Assembly: GCA_903920435.1 (NCBI GenBank)
Contig: CAIXMB010000143.1
Coordinates: 1-46,567 of the forward strand
Length of the DNA stretch: 46,567 nt
From: an uncultured Actinomycetes bacterium
Lineage (GTDB): Bacteria; Actinomycetota; Actinomycetes; Actinomycetales; Microbacteriaceae
Reading direction: 5' to 3'
The notes beneath the pieces were generated by a model that was not told the DNA's origin, made no database searches, and saw nothing but the letters and a program-made list of their open reading frames with translations. Of this stretch, positions 24,340 through 31,857 are shown piece after piece; the first letter of the stretch is position 1, and each line of letters opens with the position of its first letter. Both the position numbers and the translations under genes were made by a program.

Positions 24340-25011
24340 TCAGTAGTAGGAGGAGACGCTCGCGGCGGTGGCGAACAGCCAGATGTAGAAGATGATGACG
24401 CCCACCCAGAACAGCAGCCCGAGGTAGCCGAAGACGAGACCCACGGTCGCGATGCCCCAGCCGCCCTCACCCGTGCGGCGGATCTGCGCGCGGGCCATGT
24501 GGCCGAACACGATGCCGAGCAGGCCGCCGCCGATGCCGAACACGATCGCGAGGATCGCCATGGTGTTGGTGCGCGCGCCGGGCTGCGAGTAGACGACCGG
24601 CTGCGCATACACAACCTGCTGCGGGGCGTAGCCCGGCTGCGCGACGACGCCGTAGGCGGGCTGGGCGGGAGCGGGCGGCGTGTAGGCGGGGGCGGCCGGC
24701 TGCCTCGCGGCCTGGCGGGCGTCCATTGCGTCTTGGTCGACATGCGGCGCTACTGCAGTGAGGTACGCCGAGTGCGGTCGCGGGGCGGCGGCCACCGGTG
24801 CCGCGGGCGGGCCGTCGACCGCACGGCGGCGAGCGAGAACCGCGTCGACCTGGGGATCGCCCAGCTGGCCGAGCCAGTCGAGCAGGGCGTCATACGTCGA
24901 CGGGTTGCCGGCGATGGCAACGCGCAGTTCCGGATGCTCGTGCGCAAGGCGCGCGAGTTCCTCGAGAGCTGTTCCCGGATCGGCCGCAGCCAACTCCTCT
25001 GCCGACGCCAC
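24340..25011 (-). CDS. Variant leucine-rich repeat-like plus DUF4190 membrane protein (paralogue 2)
   Basis: GTG 25011 is preferred, with AGGAG four bases upstream; a GTG at 25041 has none. The 223-residue protein has the shared N-terminal domain (ELARLAHEHPELRVAIAGNP, STYDALLDWLGQLGDPQVDA), a long Ala/Pro/Gln/Tyr-rich linker (AQPAYGVVAQPGYAPQQVVY), and a C-terminal DUF4190-like pair of membrane helices (MAILAIVFGIGGGLLGIVFG; GWGIATVGLVFGYLGLLFWV) separated by HMARAQIRRTGEG. DUF4190 proteins are common in actinobacterial membranes and may take part in cell-envelope signalling; a role here is not evident. Confidence 0.82.
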   Translation of the reverse strand: MASAEELAAADPGTALEELARLAHEHPELRVAIAGNPSTYDALLDWLGQLGDPQVDAVLARRRAVDGPPAAPVAAAPRPHSAYLTAVAPHVDQDAMDARQAARQPAAPAYTPPAPAQPAYGVVAQPGYAPQQVVYAQPVVYSQPGARTNTMAILAIVFGIGGGLLGIVFGHMARAQIRRTGEGGWGIATVGLVFGYLGLLFWVGVIIFYIWLFATAASVSSYY

Positions 25012-25043
25012 GGGACTCCTCACCACCTCGGCCGGGTGCACGA

Positions 25044-25063
25044 GGTTACGTGAGGAATCTATC
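25044..25063 (-). promoter_or_regulatory. Candidate promoter shared by the paralogues (-10 TAGATT)
   Basis: On the reverse strand it reads GATAGATTCCTCACGTAACC. The site at 26392-26411 upstream of paralogue 3 differs at three positions. The -10-like hexamer is TAGATT. Confidence 0.45.
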
Positions 25064-25232
25064 GCTTATTGGGGATGCCGGTCGATCCGGACCAGCTGCC
25101 GCGCGGCAGGGAAATGGGTCCCGTGAGCGGGAGCGTCGAGAGGTCGATCTGCAGGTTGTCCGGATCGGGCATGTCGACCTCGGGGCGCTCGAGCACGGGA
25201 GTCTTCGACTTCGTGGAGTGTTTGCCCGTCAT
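25059..25232 (-). CDS. Hypothetical small proline-rich protein (57 aa)
   Basis: ATG 25232 to TAG 25059-25061. The sequence is basic at the start (MTGKHSTKSKTPVLERPEV), then DMPDPDNLQIDLSTLPLTGP and ends GSWSGSTGIPNKR. No ribosome site is seen and no family was recognised. It lies between two paralogous membrane protein genes on the same strand, and its stop codon overlaps the candidate promoter of the following gene. It may be a real small gene or chance. Confidence 0.4.
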   Translation of the reverse strand: MTGKHSTKSKTPVLERPEVDMPDPDNLQIDLSTLPLTGPISLPRGSWSGSTGIPNKR

Positions 25233-25296
25233 GCGTAAGTTGCACACCGCTGAGCGGGCCGACAAAAGGGCTTGACGACTCGCGCCCGCGGTGCTT

Positions 25297-26379
25297 CTAG
25301 CGCGTCAGGATGACCACGTAGATGATGCCGAGCACGACCCCGACACCGAGACCGATGTAGCCGAAGACGAGCCCGGCGGTGGCCAGACCCCAGCCCGCTT
25401 CGCCGGTGCGGCGGATCTGGGCGCGCGCTGTATGCCCGAGGATGATGCCGAGCAGGCCGCCGCCGATCCCGAACACCAGCGCGAGCACCGCGGTGGTGTT
25501 CGTGGGGGCGCCCGGGCGAGCGACGACCGGGCCGCCGGCGTAGGCGACCGGATACCCGGGCTGGGGGTACCCCGGCTGGGCGTACATCGGCTGCTGGTAG
25601 GCGGCCGCGTACTGCGCCTGGTACGCCGCCACCCTCGCCTTGTTGCGCGCGATCGCGGGAGCTCTGACCTTGTGAATGGCGCGCGCGGCCCACGCCAGAC
25701 CCGCCACGAGCGCCGTGCTCGCAAGGCTCACCAGCAGGTAGCTGCCCATGTCGTTGTAGTAGCCGTACAAGCCACCCCCGGCGAGGAAGCTGAGGCCCAC
25801 GCCGAGCAGCGCCGCGGCGATGAGGAGCAGGTAGCTCAGGCCGTTGCGCAGCCGCAGGAGCAGCCAAACGAGCAGCGGGAGGACGAGCCCGCCCAACCCC
25901 GTCACGCCCCCGAACAGGAACCCGAAGGCCAGGAACGGGGTGACCAGCCCGATGGCGCCCGCCCCTATCCGCCGGCCGATCGTCGACGGCATCACGGCCA
26001 CGCCCGCGGCAATGACCACGGCCATGAGGATCAGCCCGGGAAGGCCCAGACTCCAGGCGAACGGCGTGATCTGAGCGACCAGCAGCAGGCCCAGACCGAT
26101 TCCGTAGCGGATTTCGTACGTGCCCCACCGCAGCGGAAGATCGCGTGCCGGCTCGTGCCACCCGCTGGCAGCGACGCCGGGCGCGGCCGACCGCGCGGCA
26201 AGCGCCGCGTTCACTGCCGGGTCGCCGATCGCCCCGAGCCACTCGAGCAAGCCCTCGTACGCCGACGGGTTGCTGGCGACCACGGGCCGCAGGTCCGGAT
26301 GCTCGTGCGCGAGCCGCGCGAGCTCCGTCAGGTCCGTGCGCGGGTTGGCAGCGGCAGCGTGTTCTTCGGATGAAGCCAA
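25297..26379 (-). CDS. Variant leucine-rich repeat-like plus polytopic and DUF4190 membrane protein (paralogue 3)
   Basis: TTG 26379 is chosen because GAGGAGG lies six bases upstream; this gives 360 residues. Residues 5-65 are the shared domain (LTELARLAHEHPDLRPVVA, NPSAYEGLLEWLGAIGDPAV). About seven membrane segments follow (residues 85-260), then a Tyr/Gln/Pro-rich linker (AQYAAAYQQPMYAQPGYPQP) and the DUF4190-like helix pair (VLALVFGIGGGLLGIILG; AQIRRTGEAGWGLATAGLVF). It thus combines the polytopic part of paralogue 1 with the tail of paralogue 2, which suggests that the three arose by tandem duplication and domain loss. Confidence 0.82.
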   Translation of the reverse strand: MASSEEHAAAANPRTDLTELARLAHEHPDLRPVVASNPSAYEGLLEWLGAIGDPAVNAALAARSAAPGVAASGWHEPARDLPLRWGTYEIRYGIGLGLLLVAQITPFAWSLGLPGLILMAVVIAAGVAVMPSTIGRRIGAGAIGLVTPFLAFGFLFGGVTGLGGLVLPLLVWLLLRLRNGLSYLLLIAAALLGVGLSFLAGGGLYGYYNDMGSYLLVSLASTALVAGLAWAARAIHKVRAPAIARNKARVAAYQAQYAAAYQQPMYAQPGYPQPGYPVAYAGGPVVARPGAPTNTTAVLALVFGIGGGLLGIILGHTARAQIRRTGEAGWGLATAGLVFGYIGLGVGVVLGIIYVVILTR

Positions 26380-26391
26380 TCGATCCTCCTC

Positions 26392-26411
26392 GGGTATGTG
26401 AGGAATATATC
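26392..26411 (-). promoter_or_regulatory. Candidate promoter of paralogue 3 (-10 TATATT)
   Basis: Reverse strand GATATATTCCTCACATACCC, matching 17 of 20 bases of the element at 25044-25063. The hexamer TATATT (26404-26409) would give a short leader containing GAGGAGG before TTG 26379. Confidence 0.5.
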
Positions 26412-26426
26412 GGTCTCGCGTGACGC

Positions 26427-26885
26427 TCAGTGGTCGGACGTGCCCGCGTCCTGCTCGGCGGCATCCGTCGGCTCGATCGCGCCATCGGTGATCGTGTAGG
26501 CCAGGCACGGGCCGTAGGTGGCGTCATCGCTGGCGACGATGCGCAGATTGCGGTCACCGTTGGTCGCCTCGATGAATCCCTCGGCCGAGTTGGTGACGGT
26601 GAAGCCGGCATCGACGAGGAGGCCCGTTGCGGCCGCGAGGTCTGCCACGAAATCCTCCGACTCGATCCAGGCCGCCCACAGGTTGCCCGGGTGGGCGACG
26701 TGGAGAAGGGTGCCCTCGAACATAGGGATGCGGTCGGTCGGGAATCCGGGCGGGTAGGCGACCACGGCCTCCTCAGAGGCGGTCGTCTCGGCGTGCGGCG
26801 ACGCCTCGACAGGAGCCGAGCATCCGGCCAGTGCCAGCACGAGGAGGGCCGCAGAAGCGGCTACCCGTATATCGGTTGCGGTCAT
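26427..26885 (-). CDS. Small secreted lipoprotein
   Basis: ATG 26885 with AAGGGA upstream. The 152-residue protein has a lipoprotein signal (TATDIRVAASAALLVLALAG with Cys at 22; lipobox LAGC). The mature part has YPPGFPTDRIPMFEGTLLHV and LWAAWIESEDFVADLAAATG, a compact alpha/beta pattern with a single further cysteine (YGPCLAY), and an acidic tail. The family was not recognised. Convergence or co-transcription with rtcB is unlikely because a strong terminator separates them. Confidence 0.75.
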   Translation of the reverse strand: MTATDIRVAASAALLVLALAGCSAPVEASPHAETTASEEAVVAYPPGFPTDRIPMFEGTLLHVAHPGNLWAAWIESEDFVADLAAATGLLVDAGFTVTNSAEGFIEATNGDRNLRIVASDDATYGPCLAYTITDGAIEPTDAAEQDAGTSDH

Positions 26886-26927
26886 GATCCCTTGAAAGTA
26901 CTGGATGACCGGGGTACAAAACGGTAA

Positions 26928-26953
26928 GGGGCTCGGCGTTTCCGCCGAACCCC
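26928..26953 (-). terminator. Rho-independent terminator after rtcB
   Basis: On the reverse strand an 11-base stem (GGGGTTCGGCG with CGCCGAGCCCC, a single G-U-type or mismatched position) closes over a four-base loop and is followed by TTACCGTTTTG. It begins seven bases after the rtcB stop codon. Confidence 0.8.
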
Positions 26954-26959
26954 TCCCGT

Positions 26960-28126
26960 CTAGTCGCCCTTGACGTTGATGATCTGCCGCAACGTGTGCC
27001 TGATCCGCACGAGGTCGGACGCGTCGTCCATGACCCGATCGATCGGCTTGTACGCGGCGGGGATCTCGTCGATGAAGGCGTCGGTGTCCCGGTACTCGAT
27101 CCCGACCATGGCCGTTCTCAAGTCGTCGACGGTGAACGCCTTCCGTGCTGCCGACCGGGAGTACTCCCTGCCGGCGCCGTGCGGTGACGACTCGAGAGCC
27201 ACGGGGTTGCCGAGTCCCTCGACCACGTACGACGCGGTGCCCATGGACCCCGGGATGAGGCCGAGCTCGCCGGCACGCGCCGAGATCGCTCCCTTCCGCG
27301 AGAGCCAGACATCCTTGCCGAAGTGGTTCTCCTTCTGTGTGAAGTTGTGGTGGCAGTTGATCCGCTCGGACTCCACGACGGGCGTGCCCATCCACTCGGA
27401 GACCTGCCGGGCGACCCGGTCCATCATCTCCTCACGGTTGAGCAGCGCGAACCGCTGCGCCCACGTGAGCTCGTCGATGTACCGGCCGAACTCCGACGTC
27501 CCCTCCACGAGGTAGGCGAGGTCGGGGTCGGGGAGGGCGATCCACCACTTCTCTATCAGGGCCTTGGCGACCTTGATGTGGTGCTGGGCGATCCGGTTAC
27601 CGACACCCCGCGAACCGGAGTGGAGGAAGAGCCACACGGCATCCGTCTCGTCGAGGCTCACCTCGATGAAGTGGTTGCCCGAGCCCAGGGTGCCGAGCTG
27701 CAACTCCCAGTTTCCGGCGTAGCTCCTCGGGTCGAACCCCCGGGAGGCCGCGAGCGCAGTGAGCTCCGCGATCCTGGGCTCGGCGGTCGCGACGACCTTC
27801 CGGTTGTACGCCCCAGCCGAGGTAGGCACTGCCCGCTCGATCTGCTGCCGCAGCTCCCGCCTGTCGGCCGGGAGGTCGGACGCCGTGAACTGCGTCTTGA
27901 CCGCGATCATGCCGCAGCCGATGTCGACCCCGACCGCTGCGGGCATCACTGCCCTGAGGGTGGGGATGACGGAGCCGACCGTCGCACCGAGGCCCAGGTG
28001 GGCGTCGGGCATGAGCGCGACATGCGGGAACACGAACGGCATGGTCGCTGTGGTCAGCGCCTGAGCCTCCGCGTTCTCGTCGAGGATGGATGCCCAGCTC
28101 TTGAGCCGGGCGTTGATTGTCTTCAT
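26960..28126 (-). CDS. rtcB: RtcB-family RNA ligase
   Basis: A 388-residue protein. RtcB joins 2',3'-cyclic phosphate or 3'-phosphate RNA ends to 5'-OH ends using GTP and manganese. Motifs present: PDAHLGLGATVGSV, the metal-binding GVDIGCGM (Cys71), LGSGNHFIEV, and the guanylylated histidine in SSPHGAGREYSRS (about His316). It is shorter than E. coli RtcB (408) but complete. The ATG has AAAGGA upstream. No archease, RtcA or RtcR gene lies nearby. The leader before it is highly structured (28164-28210), which may matter for control. Confidence 0.93.
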   Translation of the reverse strand: MKTINARLKSWASILDENAEAQALTTATMPFVFPHVALMPDAHLGLGATVGSVIPTLRAVMPAAVGVDIGCGMIAVKTQFTASDLPADRRELRQQIERAVPTSAGAYNRKVVATAEPRIAELTALAASRGFDPRSYAGNWELQLGTLGSGNHFIEVSLDETDAVWLFLHSGSRGVGNRIAQHHIKVAKALIEKWWIALPDPDLAYLVEGTSEFGRYIDELTWAQRFALLNREEMMDRVARQVSEWMGTPVVESERINCHHNFTQKENHFGKDVWLSRKGAISARAGELGLIPGSMGTASYVVEGLGNPVALESSPHGAGREYSRSAARKAFTVDDLRTAMVGIEYRDTDAFIDEIPAAYKPIDRVMDDASDLVRIRHTLRQIINVKGD

Positions 28127-28163
28127 GGTCCTTTCGATTCTGTTGGGTGGGTATCTGGGCGGC

Positions 28164-28210
28164 GCCCGGGATCCCCGACCCTGCAGAGTCGATGAGGAGG
28201 TGTCCCGGGC
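28164..28210 (-). ncRNA. Structured 5' leader of rtcB (two nested hairpins)
   Basis: An eight-base outer stem (28164-28171 with 28203-28210, gcccggga and its exact complement) encloses an inner hairpin 76-91 of the same hundred (reverse strand CGACTC, loop TGCA, GGGTCG with one G-U pair). It ends about 37 bases before the rtcB start. No poly-U follows, so it is not a simple terminator. It may be a regulatory RNA element or an RtcB substrate; neither is shown. Confidence 0.45.
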
Positions 28211-28240
28211 CTCGAGGGCGCGGGACTGAAGTGTCCGCGA

Positions 28241-28336
28241 CTACACGAGGTGCTGGAGGGCGCGCGTGAAGAGCGCATCGTGCAGCTGGATGCTGCTGCG
28301 GTGCGCCTGCGCTTCGCGGTAGTTGGTGAGAACCAC
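28241..28336 (-). CDS. Candidate 31-residue leader peptide upstream of rtcB
   Basis: GTG 28336 has a perfect GGAGG eight bases upstream (28345-28349). The frame gives VVLTNYREAQAHRSSIQLHD and ends TRALQHLV before TAG. It lies ahead of the structured rtcB leader on the same strand. The strong ribosome site is the main support; the peptide is too short to judge by composition. Between here and the phoU stop there is also a perfect six-base-stem hairpin at 28362-28378 (cgtgcc/ggcacg). Confidence 0.4.
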   Translation of the reverse strand: MVLTNYREAQAHRSSIQLHDALFTRALQHLV

Positions 28337-28426
28337 TGCGATCACCTCCAGGTCAACGGGACGTGCCTGACTGGCACGGAGTTGAGAGCCTAGCGTGCAG
28401 CTGAGAGAGTGTCGGTAACGATCAGG

Positions 28427-29080
28427 TCACGCGGAGGGTGTAACCCAGTCGCCCGTCGCCAGGTACTGCACCTTCTTGGCGATCGAGACCGCGTGGTCGG
28501 CGAAGCGCTCGTGGTAGCGCGACGCGAGGGTAGCGTCGACGGTGTCGACCGCAGCACCCTTCCAGGTCTCGCCGAGCACCTTGTCGAACACCGAGAGGTG
28601 CAGCGCGTCGATCTTGTCGTCGTCGTTGCGGATCTCCTCCGCGAGCTTCGTGTCTTCGGTCTTGAGAAGCTCGACGAGCTTCTTGGCGATCGCGACGTCG
28701 AGCTCGCCGAGCGACGCGAACGTCGGACGCAGCGACTTGGGAACGACCTTGTCGGGGAAGCGGTAGCGCGCGAGCTGCGCGATGTGCTCCGCCATGTCGC
28801 CCATGCGCTCGAGCGACGAGCTGATGCGCAGCGCCGAGACGACGATGCGCAGGTCGCGGGCGACCGGCTGCTGGCGGGCGAGGATGTTGATGGCGAGCTC
28901 GTCGAGCTCGCGTGCCGCCGTGTCGATCTTGTCATCGTCGGCGATGACCGTCTCGGCCAGCGACACGTTGGACTCGTTGAAAGCTCGCGTCGCGTTCTCG
29001 ATCGACTCGGCCACGAGGGTCGAGATCTCGACGAGGCGGTCCTGCACCTCTCGCAGTTCCTGCTGGAATACTTCGCGCAC
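28427..29080 (-). CDS. phoU: PhoU-family phosphate signalling protein
   Basis: GTG 29080 has AAGGGA seven bases upstream and gives 217 residues, the normal PhoU length; an in-frame GTG at 29119 would add 13 non-conserved residues. Two PhoU helical repeats are visible, each with the metal-binding-type signature: DDDKIDTAARELDELAINIL and NDDDKIDALHLSVFDKVL, with SALRISSSLERMGDMAEHIA between. PhoU links the phosphate importer to the sensor kinase and keeps the Pho regulon off when phosphate is ample. It is divergent from senX3-regX3, the common actinobacterial arrangement. Confidence 0.95.
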   Translation of the reverse strand: MREVFQQELREVQDRLVEISTLVAESIENATRAFNESNVSLAETVIADDDKIDTAARELDELAINILARQQPVARDLRIVVSALRISSSLERMGDMAEHIAQLARYRFPDKVVPKSLRPTFASLGELDVAIAKKLVELLKTEDTKLAEEIRNDDDKIDALHLSVFDKVLGETWKGAAVDTVDATLASRYHERFADHAVSIAKKVQYLATGDWVTPSA

Positions 29081-29233
29081 GCTTGGGTCCCTTCGTTGTG
29101 GGCATAGTAAAGCCCACACGGCTCAGACCACACTGCCCGCGGAAGGTTAACGTTGGGTGGTGCAGGTCTGAACATCGCCTGAAGTGCACTGGTGCCGGGC
29201 GACACCGGCGAGTCCCACCAGGCGGAATGAAAC

Positions 29234-29239
29234 TAATCT
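29234..29239 (+). promoter_or_regulatory. Putative -10 element (TAATCT) of leaderless senX3
   Basis: TAATCT, then seven bases, then the senX3 ATG; no ribosome site between. The 166-base divergent phoU/senX3 region also contains ggttaacgttgggtgg, vaguely like a phosphate-regulon box, but I could not make out clear direct repeats. Confidence 0.45.
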
Positions 29240-29246
29240 AGTCCTC

Positions 29247-30404
29247 ATGGACTCCGCGTGGCTGGTACCGGCCGCACTAGCGTTCGGCATCATCGTCGGC
29301 GCCGGTGTCTTCGCAATCGTCCTCGCGGCCGCGCGACGCGGCCAGCGCGCCGTCGATGTGGTGAGCACGGCGGTCCCCGACGGGGTCGATCAGGTGCTCG
29401 ACGCACTCGAATCGGCGGGGGTCGTGATCGACCCGTCGAACAACGTCGTCAAGGCGTCGCCCGGTGCCGTGAGCCTCGGCCTGGTGTGGAACCATGCGCT
29501 CGTGCATCCGGAGCTCTCGAAGCTCGTCGACGGTGTGCGCCGCACGGGCGAGCCGGTGAGCCAGGAGCTGCACCTCTCGCGCGGCCCGTTCGGTGACGCG
29601 ACGATCTACCTCTTCGTGCGCATTGCGCGGCTCGGGGCGCGCTACATCCTGGTGCTCGCGGAGGACCTCACCGAGTCGTACCGCCTCGACGAGGTGCGCC
29701 GCGACTTCGTCGCCAACATCAGCCACGAGCTCAAGACGCCGATCGGCGCGGTGGGCCTGCTCGCCGAGGCGCTCGTGAGCGCGAGCGACGAGCCCGAGCA
29801 GGTCAAGCGGTTCGCGAAGCGCCTCACCAAGGAGTCCGAGCGGCTCGCGCGCATCACGCAGGAGATCATCGAACTCTCCCGCCTTCAAGCGACGGATGCC
29901 CTGGCCAAGGCCGAGCTCGTCGACATCGATCAGGTGGTCGCCGTCGCCATCGACCAGAATCGCGTGCTGGCCGAGGCGCACAAGGTGCAGCTCGTCAGCG
30001 GAGGGGACGCGGGTGCCGAGGTGTACGGCGACGAGACGCTCCTCGCGGTCGCCCTGCACAACCTCGTGTCGAACGCCATCCAGTACTCGCCGAAGAGCAC
30101 GCGCGTGGGCATCGGTGTGAGCAACCGCGACGGCATCGTCGAGATCGCGGTGACCGACCAGGGCGTCGGCATCCCCGAAGAAGACCAGGATCGCGTGTTC
30201 GAGCGCTTCTTCCGCACCGACCCGGCGCGCAGCCGCAACACGGGAGGCTCGGGCCTCGGCCTCAGCATCGTCAAGCACGCGATCCAGAACCACGGCGGCG
30301 ACGTGCGCGTGTGGTCGCAGCCCGGCCACGGATCCACTTTCACCATCAGGCTGCCCGAGGCATCACACGCGGCGGCCGCATCATTGGGAGCACAATCATC
30401 ATGA
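29247..30404 (+). CDS. senX3: SenX3-type phosphate sensor histidine kinase
   Basis: A 385-residue protein from ATG 29247. It has one N-terminal membrane segment (residues 5-28), a PAS-like domain (about 40-140), the HisKA domain with VANISHELKTPIGAVGLL (phosphorylated His160), and a HATPase domain with NLVSNAIQYS (N box), DQGVGIPEEDQDRVFERFFR and GGSGLGLSIVKH (G boxes). SenX3 senses phosphate limitation through the Pst/PhoU complex and controls RegX3. The ATGA overlap with the response regulator fixes the pair. The 5' end appears leaderless. Confidence 0.94.
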   Translation: MDSAWLVPAALAFGIIVGAGVFAIVLAAARRGQRAVDVVSTAVPDGVDQVLDALESAGVVIDPSNNVVKASPGAVSLGLVWNHALVHPELSKLVDGVRRTGEPVSQELHLSRGPFGDATIYLFVRIARLGARYILVLAEDLTESYRLDEVRRDFVANISHELKTPIGAVGLLAEALVSASDEPEQVKRFAKRLTKESERLARITQEIIELSRLQATDALAKAELVDIDQVVAVAIDQNRVLAEAHKVQLVSGGDAGAEVYGDETLLAVALHNLVSNAIQYSPKSTRVGIGVSNRDGIVEIAVTDQGVGIPEEDQDRVFERFFRTDPARSRNTGGSGLGLSIVKHAIQNHGGDVRVWSQPGHGSTFTIRLPEASHAAAASLGAQSS

Positions 30405-31081
30405 CCCGCATCCTCATCGTCGAAGACGAGCCCTCCCTCAGTGAGCCACTTGCCTTCCTGCTGGGGCGTGAAGGCTATGAGACGACCATCGCGGCCGACG
30501 GGCCCACGGCGATCGCCGAGTTCGACCGCAGCGGCGCAGACCTCGTGCTGCTCGACCTCATGCTGCCGGGCCTGCCCGGCACCGAGGTGTGCCGCGAGAT
30601 CCGCACGCGATCGAACGTGCCGATCATCATGCTCACCGCGAAAGACAGTGAGGTCGACATCGTCGTGGGGCTGGAGCTCGGGGCCGACGACTACGTCACG
30701 AAGCCGTACTCCACCCGCGAGCTGCTCGCGCGCATGCGGGCCGTGCTGCGCCGCCGCGTCGAGACGGATGACGACGACGAGGCGATCCTCGAGGCCGGCA
30801 GCGTGCGCATGGACGTCGAGCGCCACACGGTGACCGTGGACGGTGCCGCGGTCGCCATGCCGCTCAAAGAGTTCGAGCTGCTCGAGCTGCTGTTGCGCAA
30901 CGCCGGGCGCGTGCTCACGCGCGGGCAGCTGATCGACCGGGTCTGGGGGGTCGACTACTTCGGCGACACCAAGACCCTCGACGTGCACATCAAGCGCATC
31001 CGGTCGAAGATCGAGAAGAGCCCGTCAGAGCCCGTCATGCTCGTGACGGTGCGCGGGCTGGGGTACCGCTTCGAGGCGTGA
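30401..31081 (+). CDS. regX3: RegX3/PhoP-type response regulator of phosphate limitation
   Basis: A 226-residue OmpR-family regulator. The receiver has the acidic pair in IVEDEPS, phosphoacceptor Asp52 (VLLDLMLPG), Thr79 and Lys101 (VTKPYS). The winged-helix domain follows from about residue 130 (MPLKEFELLELLLRNAGRVL; LDVHIKRIRSKIE; TVRGLGYRFEA). It is expected to activate phosphate uptake and polyphosphate-related genes when phosphate is low. ATG overlaps the kinase stop. A family A repeat follows three bases after its stop codon. Confidence 0.94.
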   Translation: MTRILIVEDEPSLSEPLAFLLGREGYETTIAADGPTAIAEFDRSGADLVLLDLMLPGLPGTEVCREIRTRSNVPIIMLTAKDSEVDIVVGLELGADDYVTKPYSTRELLARMRAVLRRRVETDDDDEAILEAGSVRMDVERHTVTVDGAAVAMPLKEFELLELLLRNAGRVLTRGQLIDRVWGVDYFGDTKTLDVHIKRIRSKIEKSPSEPVMLVTVRGLGYRFEA

Positions 31082-31084
31082 GCA

Positions 31085-31164
31085 GGTTGAGTGCGCGCTC
31101 TAGCGCGCGTATCGAAACCCCTGTCGAGCTGGTTTCGATACGGCCGCAGGCGGCCTACTCAACC
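31085..31164. repeat. Family A palindromic repeat between regX3 and lpqE
   Basis: Starts ggttgagtgcgcgctctagc and ends cggccgcaggcggcctactc followed by aacc; internal gtatcgaaacc and ggtttcgatac are inverted. It lies between convergent genes, where it could form a hairpin on either transcript and serve as a two-way terminator. Confidence 0.8.
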
Positions 31165-31175
31165 GGCGTGACTTC

Positions 31176-31682
31176 CTAGCGCTCGATCTCCGGCGGCAGC
31201 AGGTCGGCGTACTCGGGGTGAGCGTCGGCGTTCAGCACGGGAACCATGAGTTCCTTGCCCTCGCGGTCTCCGTACTGGATGTACACGGGGAACAGCTCGC
31301 CGGCCTTGACGCCCGGGTTCAGGATGATGATCTGCGTGTCATCGGTCGTGGTGCCGTAGCTGGCGACCTTGCCGGGGTTGACCGACTTCGTGGTCGTCGT
31401 CTTCTCGCCACCCGACTGGTACTGCAGGTTCACGTTCGCGGTGCGCGTGCCCGAGTTCACGAGGGTGATCATGAGGCTCACTGCGCGGCCGTCGGAGTTG
31501 ATCAGGGCGATCGCGTTGCGCACCTGCACGTTGCCGACGTCGACGCCGACACCGTCGCTCGGGTCGTACTGGATGAGCGTCGCCTGCGTGGCGACGAAGG
31601 TGCATCCGGTGGTCCCGACGAGCAGGGCACCGGCCAGGACAACGGATGCCGCGGCTCGGGCGGCGACTGAGCGAGCTATCAC
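31176..31682 (-). CDS. lpqE: LpqE-like lipoprotein
   Basis: A 168-residue protein from GTG 31682 with a lipoprotein signal (SVVLAGALLVGTTGC; lipobox TTGC). The mature part is a beta-sandwich-like domain (VQVRNAIALINSDGRAVSLM, LVNSGTRTANVNLQYQ, FPVYIQYGDREGKELMVPVL). It is divergent from carD, the position of lpqE (Rv3584) beside carD (Rv3583c) in M. tuberculosis. That lpqE family resembles copper-chaperone-like folds, but the Met/His ligands of copper chaperones are not obvious here. The name rests on synteny and general layout; function is unknown. Confidence 0.75.
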   Translation of the reverse strand: MIARSVAARAAASVVLAGALLVGTTGCTFVATQATLIQYDPSDGVGVDVGNVQVRNAIALINSDGRAVSLMITLVNSGTRTANVNLQYQSGGEKTTTTKSVNPGKVASYGTTTDDTQIIILNPGVKAGELFPVYIQYGDREGKELMVPVLNADAHPEYADLLPPEIER

Positions 31683-31707
31683 AGGGTTCAGCTTACCGGC
31701 CTCCGCT

Positions 31708-31779
31708 GGTTGAGTAGGCCGCCTGGAGCCGTATCGAAACCGGGTTTCGATACGCGCGTCAGAGCGCGCTACTCAACCC
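31708..31779. repeat. Family A palindromic repeat upstream of carD
   Basis: Starts ggttgagtaggccgcctgga, with gtatcgaaaccgggtttcgatac at the centre and ctactcaaccc at the end. The two arms are almost contiguous, so a long hairpin can form. It separates divergent lpqE and carD and lies about 50 bases before the carD -10. Confidence 0.85.
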
Positions 31780-31826
31780 GCGGGCGGGCCCCAAGTAAGG
31801 CCACCCTAACCTTGAACTGCCTGTGA

Positions 31827-31832
31827 TAAACT
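31827..31832 (+). promoter_or_regulatory. Putative -10 element of carD (TAAACT)
   Basis: TAAACT in gtgataaactaggtg, 26 bases before the carD ATG. A TTGAAC lies only nine bases upstream, too near to act as its -35. AAAGGA in the leader is the ribosome site. Confidence 0.4.
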
Positions 31833-31857
31833 AGGTGTCTTCGAAAGGACCCCCTCC

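Noticed and set aside
28154-28240. A tRNA gene or tRNA-like fold in the rtcB leader
   Set aside because: No GGTTCGAATCC-type T-arm, no proper D-arm and no 7-base acceptor stem could be formed; only the nested hairpins are supported.
29150-29170. A phosphate-regulon (PHO) box between phoU and senX3
   Set aside because: ggttaacgttgggtgg gives at best one degenerate half-site; no second direct repeat at 11-base spacing was found.
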